Shown here one piece after another: positions 42,145 through 53,940 of a stretch of 64,000 nucleotides of DNA. The position numbers were made by a program, and so were the translations under genes. The notes beneath the pieces were generated by a model. That model did no database searches. It was given only the letters and a program-made list of their open reading frames with translations, and was not told the origin of the DNA. Origin of the DNA: Telopea speciosissima (lineage: Eukaryota > Streptophyta > Magnoliopsida > Proteales > Proteaceae); assembly GCF_018873765.1 (NCBI RefSeq), contig NC_057916.1, positions 24,661,001 through 24,725,000 on the forward strand. Reading direction: 5' to 3'. Position 1 is the first letter of the stretch. Every line of letters starts with the position of its first letter.

Positions 42145-45100
42145 CTATAACGTACACAGAAGTTTAACCCTTGGATTCGGGTTGGAAGGTTCATCAAGTG
42201 TCGTAGATTTTTTTTCCTTCATAACATTTAAATTGACTGGAGCAGAAAATTGTTTCCTTGGGTTGAAGTTTCTGGCTCTTTCTCTCAGGATTCTTACAGC
42301 ACTGGAACTTGAAATGTAATTGTCAAAATTTTCAGATCTGAAATCTTTTGAAACAGCAGTGCATGTGCGGAACAATTCTCCAACCATTTATGCTCCCTAT
42401 CACCAAAATGAAAACCTCAATTCTTTCTGAACCTCCAGATTGGACATGCCAAGATTGCATTCTATTCTTGCCTGGGTTATGTTGAATCTGGAGGTTCAGC
42501 AGGAGGTGAGGTTTTCATATTGGTGACAGGGAGCATTAATGGATCAGAGAATTGTTTCCTTGGGTAGTAAGGTTCATAAAGTGTTGAATATTTTTGCTTC
42601 TTCATAACAGGCAAATTGACTGCAGCAGAAAATTGATTCCCAATGCATTTCTGTTTAGGGATTTCAGAAGATCCAGCTGTAGAGCTCAACTCCTCATCCT
42701 TTGTCATTTCCACAGCTTTGTGCTTGACATTGCCTTCAAATAAATTGGAGACTCTTTGATTACGAGACAAATTAGTGTTGTATGGAACTCTTTCCCTCAA
42801 AACAATCCCCCTATTTGCCAAATTCTCATTACTGCTAGAGATTCTGACAGCAAATTGCTCCACCCTTGTTGCATTTACATCTCTTGAAGCTGCTTCTGAT
42901 TCTAACACCACAGATACTCCCTTATTTAGGCGTAGTCTTGCCATTTCTATGTCAATGACAGGCTTTGGGTAGTTTACTCCCAACTCCACCCCTGCAGCTC
43001 TAAGCACAGGTAAGGGAGCGTCCCAAGGACAATGAATCCATTCAGTTGGTATTTGTGCCAACTGCGGAAGCCAGATTCTTACATAATCACCCTCTGTCTG
43101 GATCATACTTTTTCCCTTGAACCTAATGCCAAGAATACAAGAAATAATGTAAGTTGGAGACACAAGTGGAAACAAAAGGTTTAGTCTTCCTTCCAAACTA
43201 ACCTTCCTAAAGACAAATTTATAAGTTACTACAAGAATTAGATATTAGTTTCATCCACTATAGAAAATATACTATGTTTGCAATTATCTTTTCTTGCAAG
43301 TGCAAATATCTTCCATGGGGCAACTTATTGGACACCAAATTCTGTGCACAGGTCCATCCCATCTTCTTCAGTAGATGCGTTATTTATAAGCCATGTCAGA
43401 TTTGATATGTGGAAAATTTTAGTACTAACAAATATTGGTAAGCCATTGTTTGGAAAATAGTTGGACACACAAAAAATAAAAGGGGAAAATCCATTTATGG
43501 CCCATGATGTTTAGTTAGTTCATGAAACATGAAATGTCTATCAATGATTAGATTGACCTCATATATTAACCTATAATTAAGCACCAATCTTGCAAAACCA
43601 GGTGAGATGGCTCCTTACCATAGCCAATTTGAAACCATTCATTCAACTTGTGACTACTTTTTGAATTAGATAATGAGAGGAACTGTAGACAGTGCCTATG
43701 TTGCAGTCTAAACAATCCGACTTGCTCAGTCCCACAACTAGATGAGGATGACTGAGTTTAGTCAAAATCAAATCAAGTCTGCTTGTTCAAGCTAGAGGTA
43801 AACTCATCTGGTTCTAAAACAACAGTTGAGAACTAGCATTTGAAAACTAAGTAGAGAGGAGTGTGTACCTCAGGGTTGTCTAGATGGTTGAGTTGATGAC
43901 CATCAGGTAAGCTCCCAGAGATATACTGCCAACCGAGGATATCAATTTCTAGATCACCATCCAATGAGGTCTCCCAGAAGTACTTCAACCCCCATGTCCA
44001 TGGAAGCAGTAGGACCTTCACTAAGAAACTTGAAACGATCACTCTAATCTTGTTATGCACCCACCCTGTAGCCCAAAGCTCTCTCATTCCAGCATCCACC
44101 AAGGGGTAACCCGTCTGTCCCTATTTCCAAGCCTTAAAATGATCCTGGTCAGCACGCCATGGAAAATATTCCAAGTTTTGTAGTAATGGTCTCTCATGAG
44201 TAAATGGGAAGTTGAAGCAAAGGTAACATGAGTATTCTCTAAATCCAATGGTCCTGAGGAATTGATTTGCACTCTCTTCCCCTACAAAGTTCCCATTCAT
44301 TGCCCACTGTATCTGCTTCATCTGAACGTGATAGAAGATCTTTCTCACACTCAATTCTCCAAAATGTAGGTAAGGTGATAGCAGAGAAGTGGAGCTTTTC
44401 CCCACCTTCATCCTATTCCTTGAATAGTGGACCAGTTTGTTTTCCACAAATTGGGTAAGAATCTTGTCAGCATTGCTCCAACCAGGGGACCATGATTTTT
44501 CCTGGTAAATATTTCTAGATTTCTCTGATTCATCTTCAAGACCCAGCACTTCAATTGAACACCTTACAGTTATTCCTGTGGCTGAAAAACAACATGGTAG
44601 TAGCACTCAAGACCCAGCACCTTTATTATGCTCAAGTTTCAGAAATGGACACCACTTAATTAATTTTATACATTTAACATCAAGACTTGATGTTAAGTTA
44701 CTAGTGAACATATGATCATAAATGCACAATACCCACCTATTATTTGTGCTAATAACAAGGTTCATTCTGAGAAACAATAGGGCAAAGGGCCCAACTAGAA
44801 CCAACTTCATCTTTCTGAAACAGTTGTATGTGATATTTTCATTTTTCTGAATGCATGTCATTCAGTATCATTCAATATGGCTAAATATCTAAAGACATAC
44901 CTGTTGCTGGAAGCAATTGCCATGGAGGAAGAAGCATGCCACTCTCAATTGGCATGCCTAAGCATTTATACCAATATGCATCGAATGTTGTATAAGTCTG
45001 TCCTGCCTCATCATAAACTTCCCATGGTTTGTGCGACAAATCTCCATCAAAGCCTTGCATACTGATTCCCATTTCCATTAGCTGTCCTTTTATATTAAGA

Positions 45101-45871
45101 TCTCGGGGAAGTGAAATAGGATCTAAAGAGGGAACAACAAAATTTTATTAGTGTAGTTAAAATAACAAGCTTTAAAAATTAAGTTTAAAATTAATTCAGT
45201 CCACTAGCTAGCTCAGGGAAAAGACAAATATTTCTTGTGGGGGCAAACACTTGCATTTGGGTCTTGGGCTATTAAAAGTTGAAATTCTTTTTCCTTTCTA
45301 ATTGTATTTGCTTCTTCTATCTTCAAATGTATGATCATAAGCATGATATGTGTTAAAAGACATGGAGAAAGAAATATATGGTAGAATGTAACAAGTTATC
45401 ATTTTCAATCTTCTAACTGTGAAAGCAAAAAAAAAATTTGTTGACATAATAAGAAAGACCTGCAAGTAAATAGAAAGGTTGTTGTTTGCAGAGTAAGGAG
45501 AATAAGAGGCACAGACATAAATGTAAGCTTAAAGCCTGATATGAAAGCATACCGTAAAGATGGTTGTATACTATTTTTGTTGCCCCTGTGACATGGACAC
45601 ACTGCAATAGAGCTGCAAGAGTATTTTCAGCTTTGATAAACACAAGTGCAGCCCCAAGAAACTGCAAGGACTGATCCAAGTGGGTAAGAGACCTCTTCAG
45701 CCACCACCTTGAAACTCGGCCAGGATAGAATCTACCTTCTTCTGTAGGACACCATATATAAACAGGAAGGACACACCCATCCCTTGCAGCTGCAGCTAAG
45801 GCAGGATTGTCATCAACCCTGAGATCCCCCCTAAACCAAACAATGGTCTTAGAGGTTGCGGCCATACTCAT
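42145..45871 (-). pseudogene. CRY2-like: CRY2-like cryptochrome, disabled
   Basis: Minus-strand exons 45553-45871, 44901-45122, 43869-44581 and 43122 to about 42477, all with GT-AG joins, follow plant CRY2 from the N-terminus (KTIVWFRGDLRVDDNPALA) through the photolyase-like domain (WSPGWSNAD, STSLLSPYLHFGE, VDAGMRELWATGWVHN, DILGWQYISGSLPDGH) to the tail. CRY2 is a FAD-binding nuclear blue-light receptor controlling flowering and growth. Two changes disable it: an in-frame TAG at 44121-44123, where CRY2 has Gln after KAWR, and a 4-base tandem duplication (TCTGTCTG, 43093-43100) that shifts frame before EGDYVRIWLPQL. The first Arg pair RRDLR reads RGDLR. The C-terminal tail keeps remnants of the DAS motifs (RVP, acidic stretch, STAGSSE) but is partly duplicated and inverted (42145-42640). 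Exons are otherwise well kept, so inactivation looks recent; sequencing error is possible but would need two faults. Confidence 0.87.
42384..42542. repeat. Inverted repeat in the CRY2-like tail
   Basis: Arms 42384-42442 and 42485-42542 are near-perfect reverse complements (AACCTCCAGATT facing AATCTGGAGGTT; TGCTCCCTATCACCA facing TGGTGACAGGGAGCA) around a loop of about 42 bases. Beyond the left arm, 42145-42383 repeats tail-coding sequence in the direct orientation (PRKQFSAPVNLNVMKEKKS compared with NQFSAAVNLPVMKKQK). Confidence 0.88.
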
Positions 45872-47901
45872 TGGCTTTAGATTTTCTACTAATCTAATAA
45901 ATTTATTTGTTAATAAAAACCACAAAGAGTTCTATTAGTTTTCTGATTCTTCTTCCTTTGCTGTGAAAGCAGAACTAATAAAGGACTCCCCCTCCCCACC
46001 CCTCCAAAATGAACTCTAAACAGAAGGATTCCTCCAGTTTCAAAAGCCCAAATTTGATCTTCAAACTTTGAATGGTCCTATATCTTGTGTCTCACAATTC
46101 TGAGGGCCACACTTCAGAAAAATCATTAAAATTCAAATAAATCACTCCAAAATAAATTTATTTCATAATAAAAATGAAGTGAAGAACATGTTTCAGGTGT
46201 GTACTTGGACTGAAGAGAAATTAAAAGAAGCAAATAAAATGAAGAAAGAAAATAACTCAATTGCCGTCGAATCCTGAAGATCCTATTTTGTTCACATCTT
46301 CGTCTTGATTTGACCAAGAAGAGAGAGAACAGGTTTCAGGTGCCTACTATGACAGAAGAAATAACTACAAAGAATGGAACAGCTTAGAAAGCAAAGTAAT
46401 TTGCATCTGTATCAGTTCTGAATCCTCTGATGCTCTTTTCTGCAGAAAACAATAGTCAGCATTTAAATTAGTTCCTTCCTGGTACCACAAGAGAAAGTAT
46501 TGCTTTGAGGAAGACATGGAACTAATAGCCTAATTGGTTGTCCCAAGTCCTAACTGGTTGTCGATCACACACAGTTAATTCCTATGCCAGAATTGGCAGA
46601 TTAAGATTGTGTTTGGTATGCATTTTTGGAATATATTCTTGGTTGAGAATGTATTCCAAGAAATCACATAAAAAAAAGCCTTTAGTCTTCCACCCATGAT
46701 CTTAAACATATGGACCCACCATTTATCCAATATATATTTGTCATCTCATCCTCAACATTCCCTTCCCTTGAAGATCTCAACTCTAAATCTTGGTTAAAGA
46801 GAATAAAATATATAAATATACTTTGAAATCATTTAGCATGTATAGTGGACTTTTTGAAACTAAGGCTGTGTTTGTATAATTTCTTGGATTGCAAAACAAA
46901 TGTAGCCTTGGAATGCATTCTAGATTGATTCTACATTCTGATATTATAGAAGCAACGTAAAATTGACCTTAGAATGCATACCAAATGTAGCATATATGTA
47001 TCATAATCGAAAAATCGTTCGAGATCAGTTCTTGCCCTGATATGATGGGATGAAGATTGGGCACTCTGTTAGTCTCTTTACATGTGCCCATGACATACAG
47101 GACTACATATATACCTAAAGGATATTGATATTCCTCTAAAATGCACTGGGAGAGGAGGAGACATTAACTCTCACATCCATGTGTTTAGGGGAGCCCGAGC
47201 CCCCGCCACCCGGGTAAGCCATTTAGATGACGGCCAAATTGGATTGCATTCCATTGGAATAAAAAGTTCATTAGAAGGAGACAAAGAAACGGAGATGCAA
47301 TTTAATAGAGAATGGATCCTTTGCATGTACGTACATCCACCGGCACGTGCATGTTAGGTGCCAACACTTGTCCCTTTTGCTTCCATATATACCTACCTCT
47401 CTTCATCCTTTAAATGGAAGGAAGTAGAATATGTGTTGGCACCTCACATGTATGATTCAGTTTTGATTACTCGAACCTTGATTAACACATATAGTCTCTT
47501 ACTAGCGTGCTTATTGTGCTTACCAAAAGAGAGATACTTAGCAAGTTAGCTTATTGTAGGATTTTATCCAACATTCAAAATTACCACATGATCCTCCCCA
47601 TGGCCACAGTAAGGTGGGGGCCGCGGAGGAGTCTTACCAACATGGGTCATTCAAGAAACCTTTTTCCCAAGTTAGAACCCAAAATTTCTTGTGTTTTACC
47701 ATATCCATGTGCACATTTAGATTGCAGGGATATCATGTACAAGAGATATCCCTAACTTTTTGCCACAGTTGTACCAGAAATTAGATCCTAATTACTTCAT
47801 CTCACGAGGAGTGTTGGAGCCATACATACATGTAGCAAAATCTATTAAAAAAAACTAGAAATATCCTGAGCTAAGTACAGGGAAAATGATGAGATGCTTA
47901 A
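45872..47901. other. Upstream of CRY2-like gene, intergenic
   Basis: Former promoter and leader region of the cryptochrome plus intergenic sequence. Apart from a probable MITE (46605-46995) no gene or RNA was recognised. A short GC-rich patch near 47190-47230 is unremarkable. Confidence 0.45.
46605..46995. mobile_element. Probable MITE
   Basis: The left end GTGTTTGGTATGCATTTTTGG faces the right end GAATGCATACCAAATGTAG. A second TGTGTTTG...GGAATGCATTC pair lies inside (about 46868-46925), so this may be one element nested in another. The target duplication was not determined. Confidence 0.5.
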
Positions 47902-47910
47902 TTAAAATAA

Positions 47911-48045
47911 GGGAGAATGTTCTCTGTGCCGCAGCCCAGCCTGCGCCTAGGCACATGGGCAACCTGTGTAGGGGGCAGGGTGGTCATTGTGCCCACCCCC
48001 ATGTGCCTGGGCACAGGCTACGCTGCGGCACAGAGAACAGTGCCC
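47911..48045. mobile_element. GGG...CCC MITE (Mutator-like), copy 4
   Basis: A 135-bp hairpin element beginning GGGAGAATGTTCTCTGTGCC and ending CACAGAGAACAGTGCCC, with inner arms TAGGCACATGGG / CCCATGTGCCTGG. A perfect 9-bp duplication TTAAAATAA flanks it (47902-47910 and 48046-48054). Short and GC-rich against AT-rich flanks. Confidence 0.92.
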
Positions 48046-48054
48046 TTAAAATAA

Positions 48055-48511
48055 AAAACTTAAAAATAAGGGAGAGAGAGAGAGAGAGAGAGAGAAATGG
48101 ATGTAACAACAAAATATGGGAAGACCTTTACAAAATGAAAGGAGAACACTAAATTCTTTGTTTCCACTGAAAAATATGTACCTTCCTTGGCTGATTAGTA
48201 AATCACAGAAGGTAATCCAATAATTAAAAAAAGTTTTAGTTTTTTAACCTCGAAAAAAACATATGGGTAAAAGAGAGAAGAAATGCAACAAGCTCCCATC
48301 AAAATCAATATGAACAATTCATATATTATAATTATTAAGGACCGAGTTTTCCTTAAGTCACGATGAAGCGTAATTTCTTGATCGCGGCTTTCAGATGGGT
48401 TGGAGAGGTATTGCGTAATAGGAAAAGTATTATCAACTTGCCCAATAGGAGGATGTTTTAGGACCCTAGGATGTAGGAAAACTTTCTTCAACTACTCAAG
48501 TTTTAGAATAT
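48055..48511. other. Intergenic, nothing recognised
   Basis: AT-rich sequence with a GA microsatellite at about 48073-48095. A 98-residue minus-strand open frame at 48195-48491 matches no family I know. Confidence 0.45.
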
Positions 48512-48697
48512 GAGAAAAGTTTTCTGCAGGGAAGTGTACTGCCCACGCCCAGACACATGGGGGGTGAAATGTCCGCCTCATCCACTATAAAAGGCGAAAA
48601 CCCCACTCCCCATGATGCTTCTGCACACTTTCTCATTGATTTCCGTGCACACACAGGAGTGGTGTGCACTACACGATTGGATGGCGTTCTCTTTCTC
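48512..48697. mobile_element. GGG/GAG-ended MITE, related copy
   Basis: Begins GAGAAAAGTTTTCTGCAGGG and ends GGCGTTCTCTTTCTC. The inner phrase CCAGACACATGGGG matches the copy at 31257-31391, and TTTTCTG...GGAAGTGT matches 53744-53931. The flanks are AT-rich but the duplication is unclear. Confidence 0.6.
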
Positions 48698-49513
48698 AAA
48701 ATATACTTAGCACCAAACTGAGTTGAATCGGTATGTTTCTTTACACCTTTTCTGATGATGTCGAGATACTAAAATATATTTTTACCAAAAAAAAATTACT
48801 AAAATAGATCAACTTTTTCCTTTCCTTTTATCTACCTTGATGATTATTATGAATAAATGTTTGCTAAAATGTCTCTCAACCAAGATAAACAAATTGATTC
48901 ATTTATTTTTGTCTTTATTATTTCTTGATGTCACAGTGGGAGATTACTTGCTTTCCAGGTTCTAATTAAAAAAATAAAAAATCCCATTGCATTTGCCAAT
49001 TTCATAATTTTTGTTTCTCTTGATCCATCTTCTTCAAATAGGTTAGCAGTTTAGAATCGATTGAGGGAGACAATAGTTATGGGGTCTGAAGGGCTCTTTG
49101 ATAATCTTTTTGATCATGAAATATTCATTTCAATCCTCTCTAGATTCAGTGATGTTGCAGAGGGTGGTTGGTGTTTCCTTGTTCACTGCCTTCCCTCACA
49201 TTACAAGCCGGATTTTTAGAGGCGAGTTCTCTTGAGGTTCGTATACGAAGTGGTAAGCTCATGAAATGCTTTCCATTCTTGAATGAAGTCACGAAAGACA
49301 GTATTCCAATATTGCATAGGGAGTAAGTTTTCTCTCTTCACCAATGGCGATGTGATGCTATGATTGGATGGGTTCATCATCAACTCCCACTCCCTATTGT
49401 TCATGGTTTGAATACCCTTCTCTCCCAGTAGATGTAAGCATGGAAAAAAAAAAGGTTTGTTGGATTGAATACCTGAGGACTGTTTGTTACTTATAGAAGA
49501 GCTTGTGAGATTG
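48698..49513. other. Intergenic, nothing recognised
   Basis: No gene, RNA or complete element was recognised on either strand. Confidence 0.45.
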
Positions 49514-49527
49514 AAGTAAGTGGAATC

Positions 49528-49722
49528 TCACAAGTTGATGCATGCCCCCCCAGGAGGTCAAGGGATCGATTCTCCTGGATTGCATATTATGCCAAAAAAA
49601 GGCACCTTTCTCCCCCTCCCCCCTCCCCCCCTAGGTGTAGATTGTGGGTTTGTCTTAGCCTTCCCCTTAGCTTGTAGTTGGCCTATGGGCCCTTGAGTAG
49701 GATAGTCCAAAAAAAAAAAAAA
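49528..49722 (+). mobile_element. tRNA-derived SINE
   Basis: The body contains a B-box-like GGGATCGATTCTCC near 49560, pyrimidine-rich sequence and a terminal run of about 16 As. Flanks AAGTAAGTGGAATC (49514-49527) and AAGTAAGTAGAATC (49723-49736) differ at one base of 14, a clear target duplication. Confidence 0.8.
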
Positions 49723-49822
49723 AAGTAAGTAGAATCGACAATGGAATTGGTCTTTAGGGATTCTAGTTCAGTCAAAATCAACCTAAATCAACCTTTAAAA
49801 TCATATACGAATCTACCGATTT

Positions 49823-49892
49823 TTATCAGTTCCGATTCCTTAAACCATTGATGCTACTTATCAGTTCCGATTCCTTAAACCGTTGATGCTAC
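49823..49892 (+). repeat. 35-bp tandem duplication
   Basis: Two adjacent 35-base units starting TTATCAGTTCCGATTCCTTA, differing at one base (CCATTG / CCGTTG). Confidence 0.92.
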
Positions 49893-49939
49893 TGCCATAT
49901 CCTATGGCCATGTTAAAGCTTACTTCATTTTATATATCC

Positions 49940-51775
49940 CTGGGTTCTAAATTGTTTCCTCTCAGATAAAAAACTAAATGCCTTGCTCCTTTGGTAACTA
50001 GAATTAATAATAGATTGTCCTCTTGGAAATCTAACTTTCTCTCCTATGTAGGGCATAGTGTTCTCATTAAGTCGGTGCTTGGTTCTCTACCTACTTATCT
50101 TATGAATTGCTTTTATTTTCCTCTTAGTAGTTGCAGAAAACTTGATTCAATCTGTCTTAACTTCTGGAATGGGGGTAGTGAGGGGCATAGGAAAACTTCT
50201 TTAATTTCTTGGAAGAATATTTGTCGTCCTTTATCTGAAGGTGGCCTTGGCTTTAGAAGTGCTAGAATCCACAATGGAACCCTCTTGTTGAAACTGGGGT
50301 GGAGACTTTTATTTAATGGCAATGCCTTGTGGGTAAAGGTTTTTAAAGGATGCTATTTTCCCAACTCTTCCGTTTTTTATCCCAAAACTATTTCAAAAAA
50401 GGGATCCTGGACCTGGAATAGCATTACTAAAATCATTGGTCTTTTAAAGTCCTTTAGTTTTACGAGAATCGGCAATGATCAAGAGACCTACTTTTGGACT
50501 GACCCTTGGATCCCTTCCATCCCCGATTTTACACTCTGTTTGGAACATTCCCAAAGGTTGTTTCCTGAGAAAGTCTGTTTGTTTTTTAACTATAATCTCA
50601 CCTGGGATTTGGACTGGCTAAGACAACTCCTTCCTAGCCATGCCTCTACCATTTCAGTCATCCCCATTTCTGATTCTTGGTGGTGTACTCTTGCTAAGGA
50701 TGGCCGGTTTCAAACTAAACGAGCGGCTAACTTTCTCAATTCTCTTTCCACAAATCGTGATTTTTCTTCTATTACTTGGTGAAATTTCTTTTGGAAACTT
50801 AATTTGCATCCAAAATTTATATTAATTTTTTGGCGTCTATTAAATGCAGGGATTCCAGTTAAAGATATTGTTTCTAAATGGATTCAAGTCGATTCCACTT
50901 GTACTCTCTGTGGCACTTGTAATGAGATCCTCTAGCATATCTTCCTCTCCTACGACTTGGTTAAACATATCAAGGCTGCTGGAACTCTGGGTCTGAGAAC
51001 TGAGTTTCTTTCCCACCCTTCCATGGAACACTTCCGCATATCCACTCTTCTCACCCGAAGGCTTGATAAGCCCACTCTCAGATTGTTTTTCTCTGTGTTT
51101 ATCATAACTTGTTATTTTATTTGGGAAACTAGAAACAATTATTGTTTGAAGTCTGTTAAACCTAATCCTCTCATGCTTCTGAGAAAGGTAACTGTTTGGT
51201 TGCAGGATCTCCATATCTCCCCAACCCCTATTTCATCCTTATCTGTAAATGGATATGATGAGGAGGAGTTGTTTATTTGTGTTATGCCTGATTTACCTAC
51301 TCTAGAATGTCATGTTTTGTTATGCGCAGGGGTTGACTCCAGAGACCTAAGTTCTTCTGGATGGGCCTTTGGCATTTTGTTAGATAGCAAATTCATTTTG
51401 GTCGATGCAGGTTTCATTAAGAACCATCATGTTTTAGAACCAGAGCTGTTTGGGATATTAACCGGGTTAAAATTTGCTGCCAAGAGAGGTGTGAAGCTGA
51501 AAGAAGTTTGGTGTTCAGACCACTCTTGGCCTGGATTTCTTCCAACTCCATCCCGATCTTCTTGGTCCTACAAACTACTAACCTATTTATTGCAGATTTC
51601 GGACATGTCTAAGGATATCATTTTCCGAAATTTAACGTCTGAGGGAATTCTAACATGGTTAAAAGTCAAAGGCTAAACTAGTTGCTAAACAAAAATTACC
51701 TTGTATGTATGAACAATGTAGTAATTTGCCATCTTTTTAGTAATATAATATTTTCTTTTCATTAAAACAAAAAAA
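49940..51775 (+). mobile_element. L1-type LINE remnant (ORF2 C-terminus)
   Basis: 5'-truncated plant L1-like ORF2. The end of the reverse transcriptase region (NRLSSWKSNFLSYVGHSVLI, WKNICRPLSEGGLGFRSARI), the linker WFWTDPWIP-like stretch, a zf-RVT-type domain (CTLCGTCNEIL near 50.9 kb) and a C-terminal RNase H-like region (51.3-51.67 kb) are visible. The main frame 49991-50782 ends at a stop; the frame then changes near 50.95 kb to 50957-51676. The first 3' As appear after 51760 (AAAACAAAAAAAAA), giving the poly(A) end. The element belongs to the same broad group as 26390-28047 but is clearly diverged from it. Confidence 0.88.
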
Positions 51776-53734
51776 AAACTTCAAAGGACGGCCAACAAAA
51801 CTGGGGAATATTCCTGAATGTGCAAGGCCACATAATTTAAAAAAAAAATGAAAAAAAATTGCAGCTTCTCTTGGTTTTTTTAAGCAGTTTTGGATTGGTA
51901 GAAAATTGTCATGAAGCTGAAATTTTATGAATAAGTCAACTCAAAGTTCTCTACTCATATGTCAAATTTTAGTACAACTAGAGTTGTTGGTATGACAAAA
52001 CAAAGAATGAAAATTCTAAGACTACCAAGATGGGAGCATAGTTTTAGTTCATGGGTATCAGATTAGGATTGACACTATACAATATTGACACGTCTTGGCT
52101 AGTATCGGTCTGAATCAGCCAAAAATACAAACAAGAGCACATTTTTGGCCTACGCCAGCAATACGATACGAATAGGTCAATATTGATGCCTAAAACTATG
52201 CATGAGAGTGTAAACAATTGAATTTGAAGCTGAAATTTGAAACATGACCTACTTAAGTCGTTATTTAGATACTCACTAATCAAAATTACCACATCATTCT
52301 TTCACATAATAGAACAACCATATTCATCCACCAAGTTTGTCCATCCGACACAATAAGAAAATGTTCACTTGAGTAGACACTTATTTTAGGCTCCCCAACC
52401 TACTCGTCGATGAGCATTATACTTTTTAGTATGTTAAGTTTTACAAGGACAATGTTTTTTTTTGTCTAGGAACATAGTCTATGCTAGCACTCCCATGTGT
52501 CTATAACTCTCTTACCCTCCTCTAAAATAACCTCTTTGTCCCCAGAAATTATTCTTTTTCGAGAGTACTCACTGGGTGTTTCTTTGGCGGCGTAGGCTAT
52601 ACTCCTGGACAGCTGGAAACACTCCATTTTGAAAAATAGTATTTCAAATGTACTTTTCCTTCATTGATATAAGTTCCCGCCCTCCCCTCAATGGAAATAT
52701 TCAATCCTGTATTTAATTGAACTGCCGTTTGCTTCTTCAATTCTCCAAGATTGCAGTCAATCATCTCAACGGGTTTTACTTTTCAAGATAGTGTTGGTGC
52801 CATCAGCTGCAGTGGTGGTTGGCGGTAGGGTTAATTTGATAAGGTCCATCTGAAAATAATATGATTGACATCCTTATTCAGACCTTCTTCTAGTCTTGAA
52901 ATCCCTAGGGATTTTTTCAAGAAAGGCAAAAATTTCACTCGACGTGAATACACCTAATTGTGCCACATGGAAGAATGATTAATCTCCTATTCTGACCGTT
53001 GGACATGTAAAAATGATCCAGATTCCCACGTGTCAGTTCCAACCCCACAATTTAATCATTTATCTTCCCATTAATGTCCATGCATCCCTTAATCATGAAT
53101 ACATCCTTAACTTCACATTCTTGGTTTTTCACGTAACTAACTTCTTTTGAGTTGAACTTAACATATGAGCAAAAGACCTTGTGGTATACTTGTCCACAAA
53201 ATTTGAGTCTCGTTTACCTGTTATGTAGTGAAAAATATGTACTCATCCACCTAGTGAAGCGAAATGCCAAGCAAGAAAAACCAACAAAAAGAGTACATAT
53301 ACTAATCCCTTTAGGAAAAGCTCATTTTGATGTGTTGACTTTGATAAACCTATGAATACCATCCTTCATCATTCTACCATGTGGAATGATAGATGTGGTA
53401 ATTCTAACCAATGATTTAATCATACATGATTTGGATTGGCCACATAATCAATTTCAAAGCCTAGTTCAATCAATTCCCTCTCGTGCATTGCATACATCCC
53501 TATCTATGTGCATGCATGCCCTATAGTACCCCAACCACTATTATGCAGTCTCCCCCATGATCCTAATCCTAAATTTTCAAACCTCCATTTTGTCACTGGA
53601 AAAACTAGTTGAGATAAAATTTTACATGTGAGCAAGGTAACAACTTGCAGCCTCATCTAATCTATCACATGGCAAATATTTAAGTCACCTTGGTCAGCTT
53701 ATCAAAGGAAAGATTCTGAAAGATGTTACCCATT
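51776..53734. other. Intergenic, degenerate repeats
   Basis: No gene was recognised. About 52440-52630 resembles the GGG...CCC MITEs (CTAGCACTCCCATGTGTCTA) but has lost its ends. From about 52970 a loosely repeated sequence runs on to 54440 (see findings). Confidence 0.45.
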
Positions 53735-53743
53735 TTAAAATAT

Positions 53744-53931
53744 GGGAAGCAGTTTTCTGTGCGGAAGTGTGGCCTACACCAGCACTCCCATGTGTCTATC
53801 TCTTTCTTCCTTAAAACAAGGGGCAAGAGGTATCTTTTCACATAAGGAGGAGAGAGAGAGACTCATGGGAGTGCTAGCGTAGGCCACACTCCCGGACTAC
53901 GCCAGCACTCCCGAACAGAGAACTTTTTCCC
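53744..53931. mobile_element. GGG...CCC MITE (Mutator-like), copy 5
   Basis: A 188-bp element beginning GGGAAGCAGTTTTCTGTGCG and ending CAGAGAACTTTTTCCC. Perfect 9-bp duplication TTAAAATAT (53735-53743 and 53932-53940). The arms repeat GCCTAC-CCAGCACTCCCA and its complement; a GA stretch near 53852 sits in the middle. Confidence 0.9.
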
Positions 53932-53940
53932 TTAAAATAT

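Noticed and set aside
44267-44458. Plus-strand frame over the CRY2-like gene
   Set aside because: Antisense shadow of cryptochrome exon 3.
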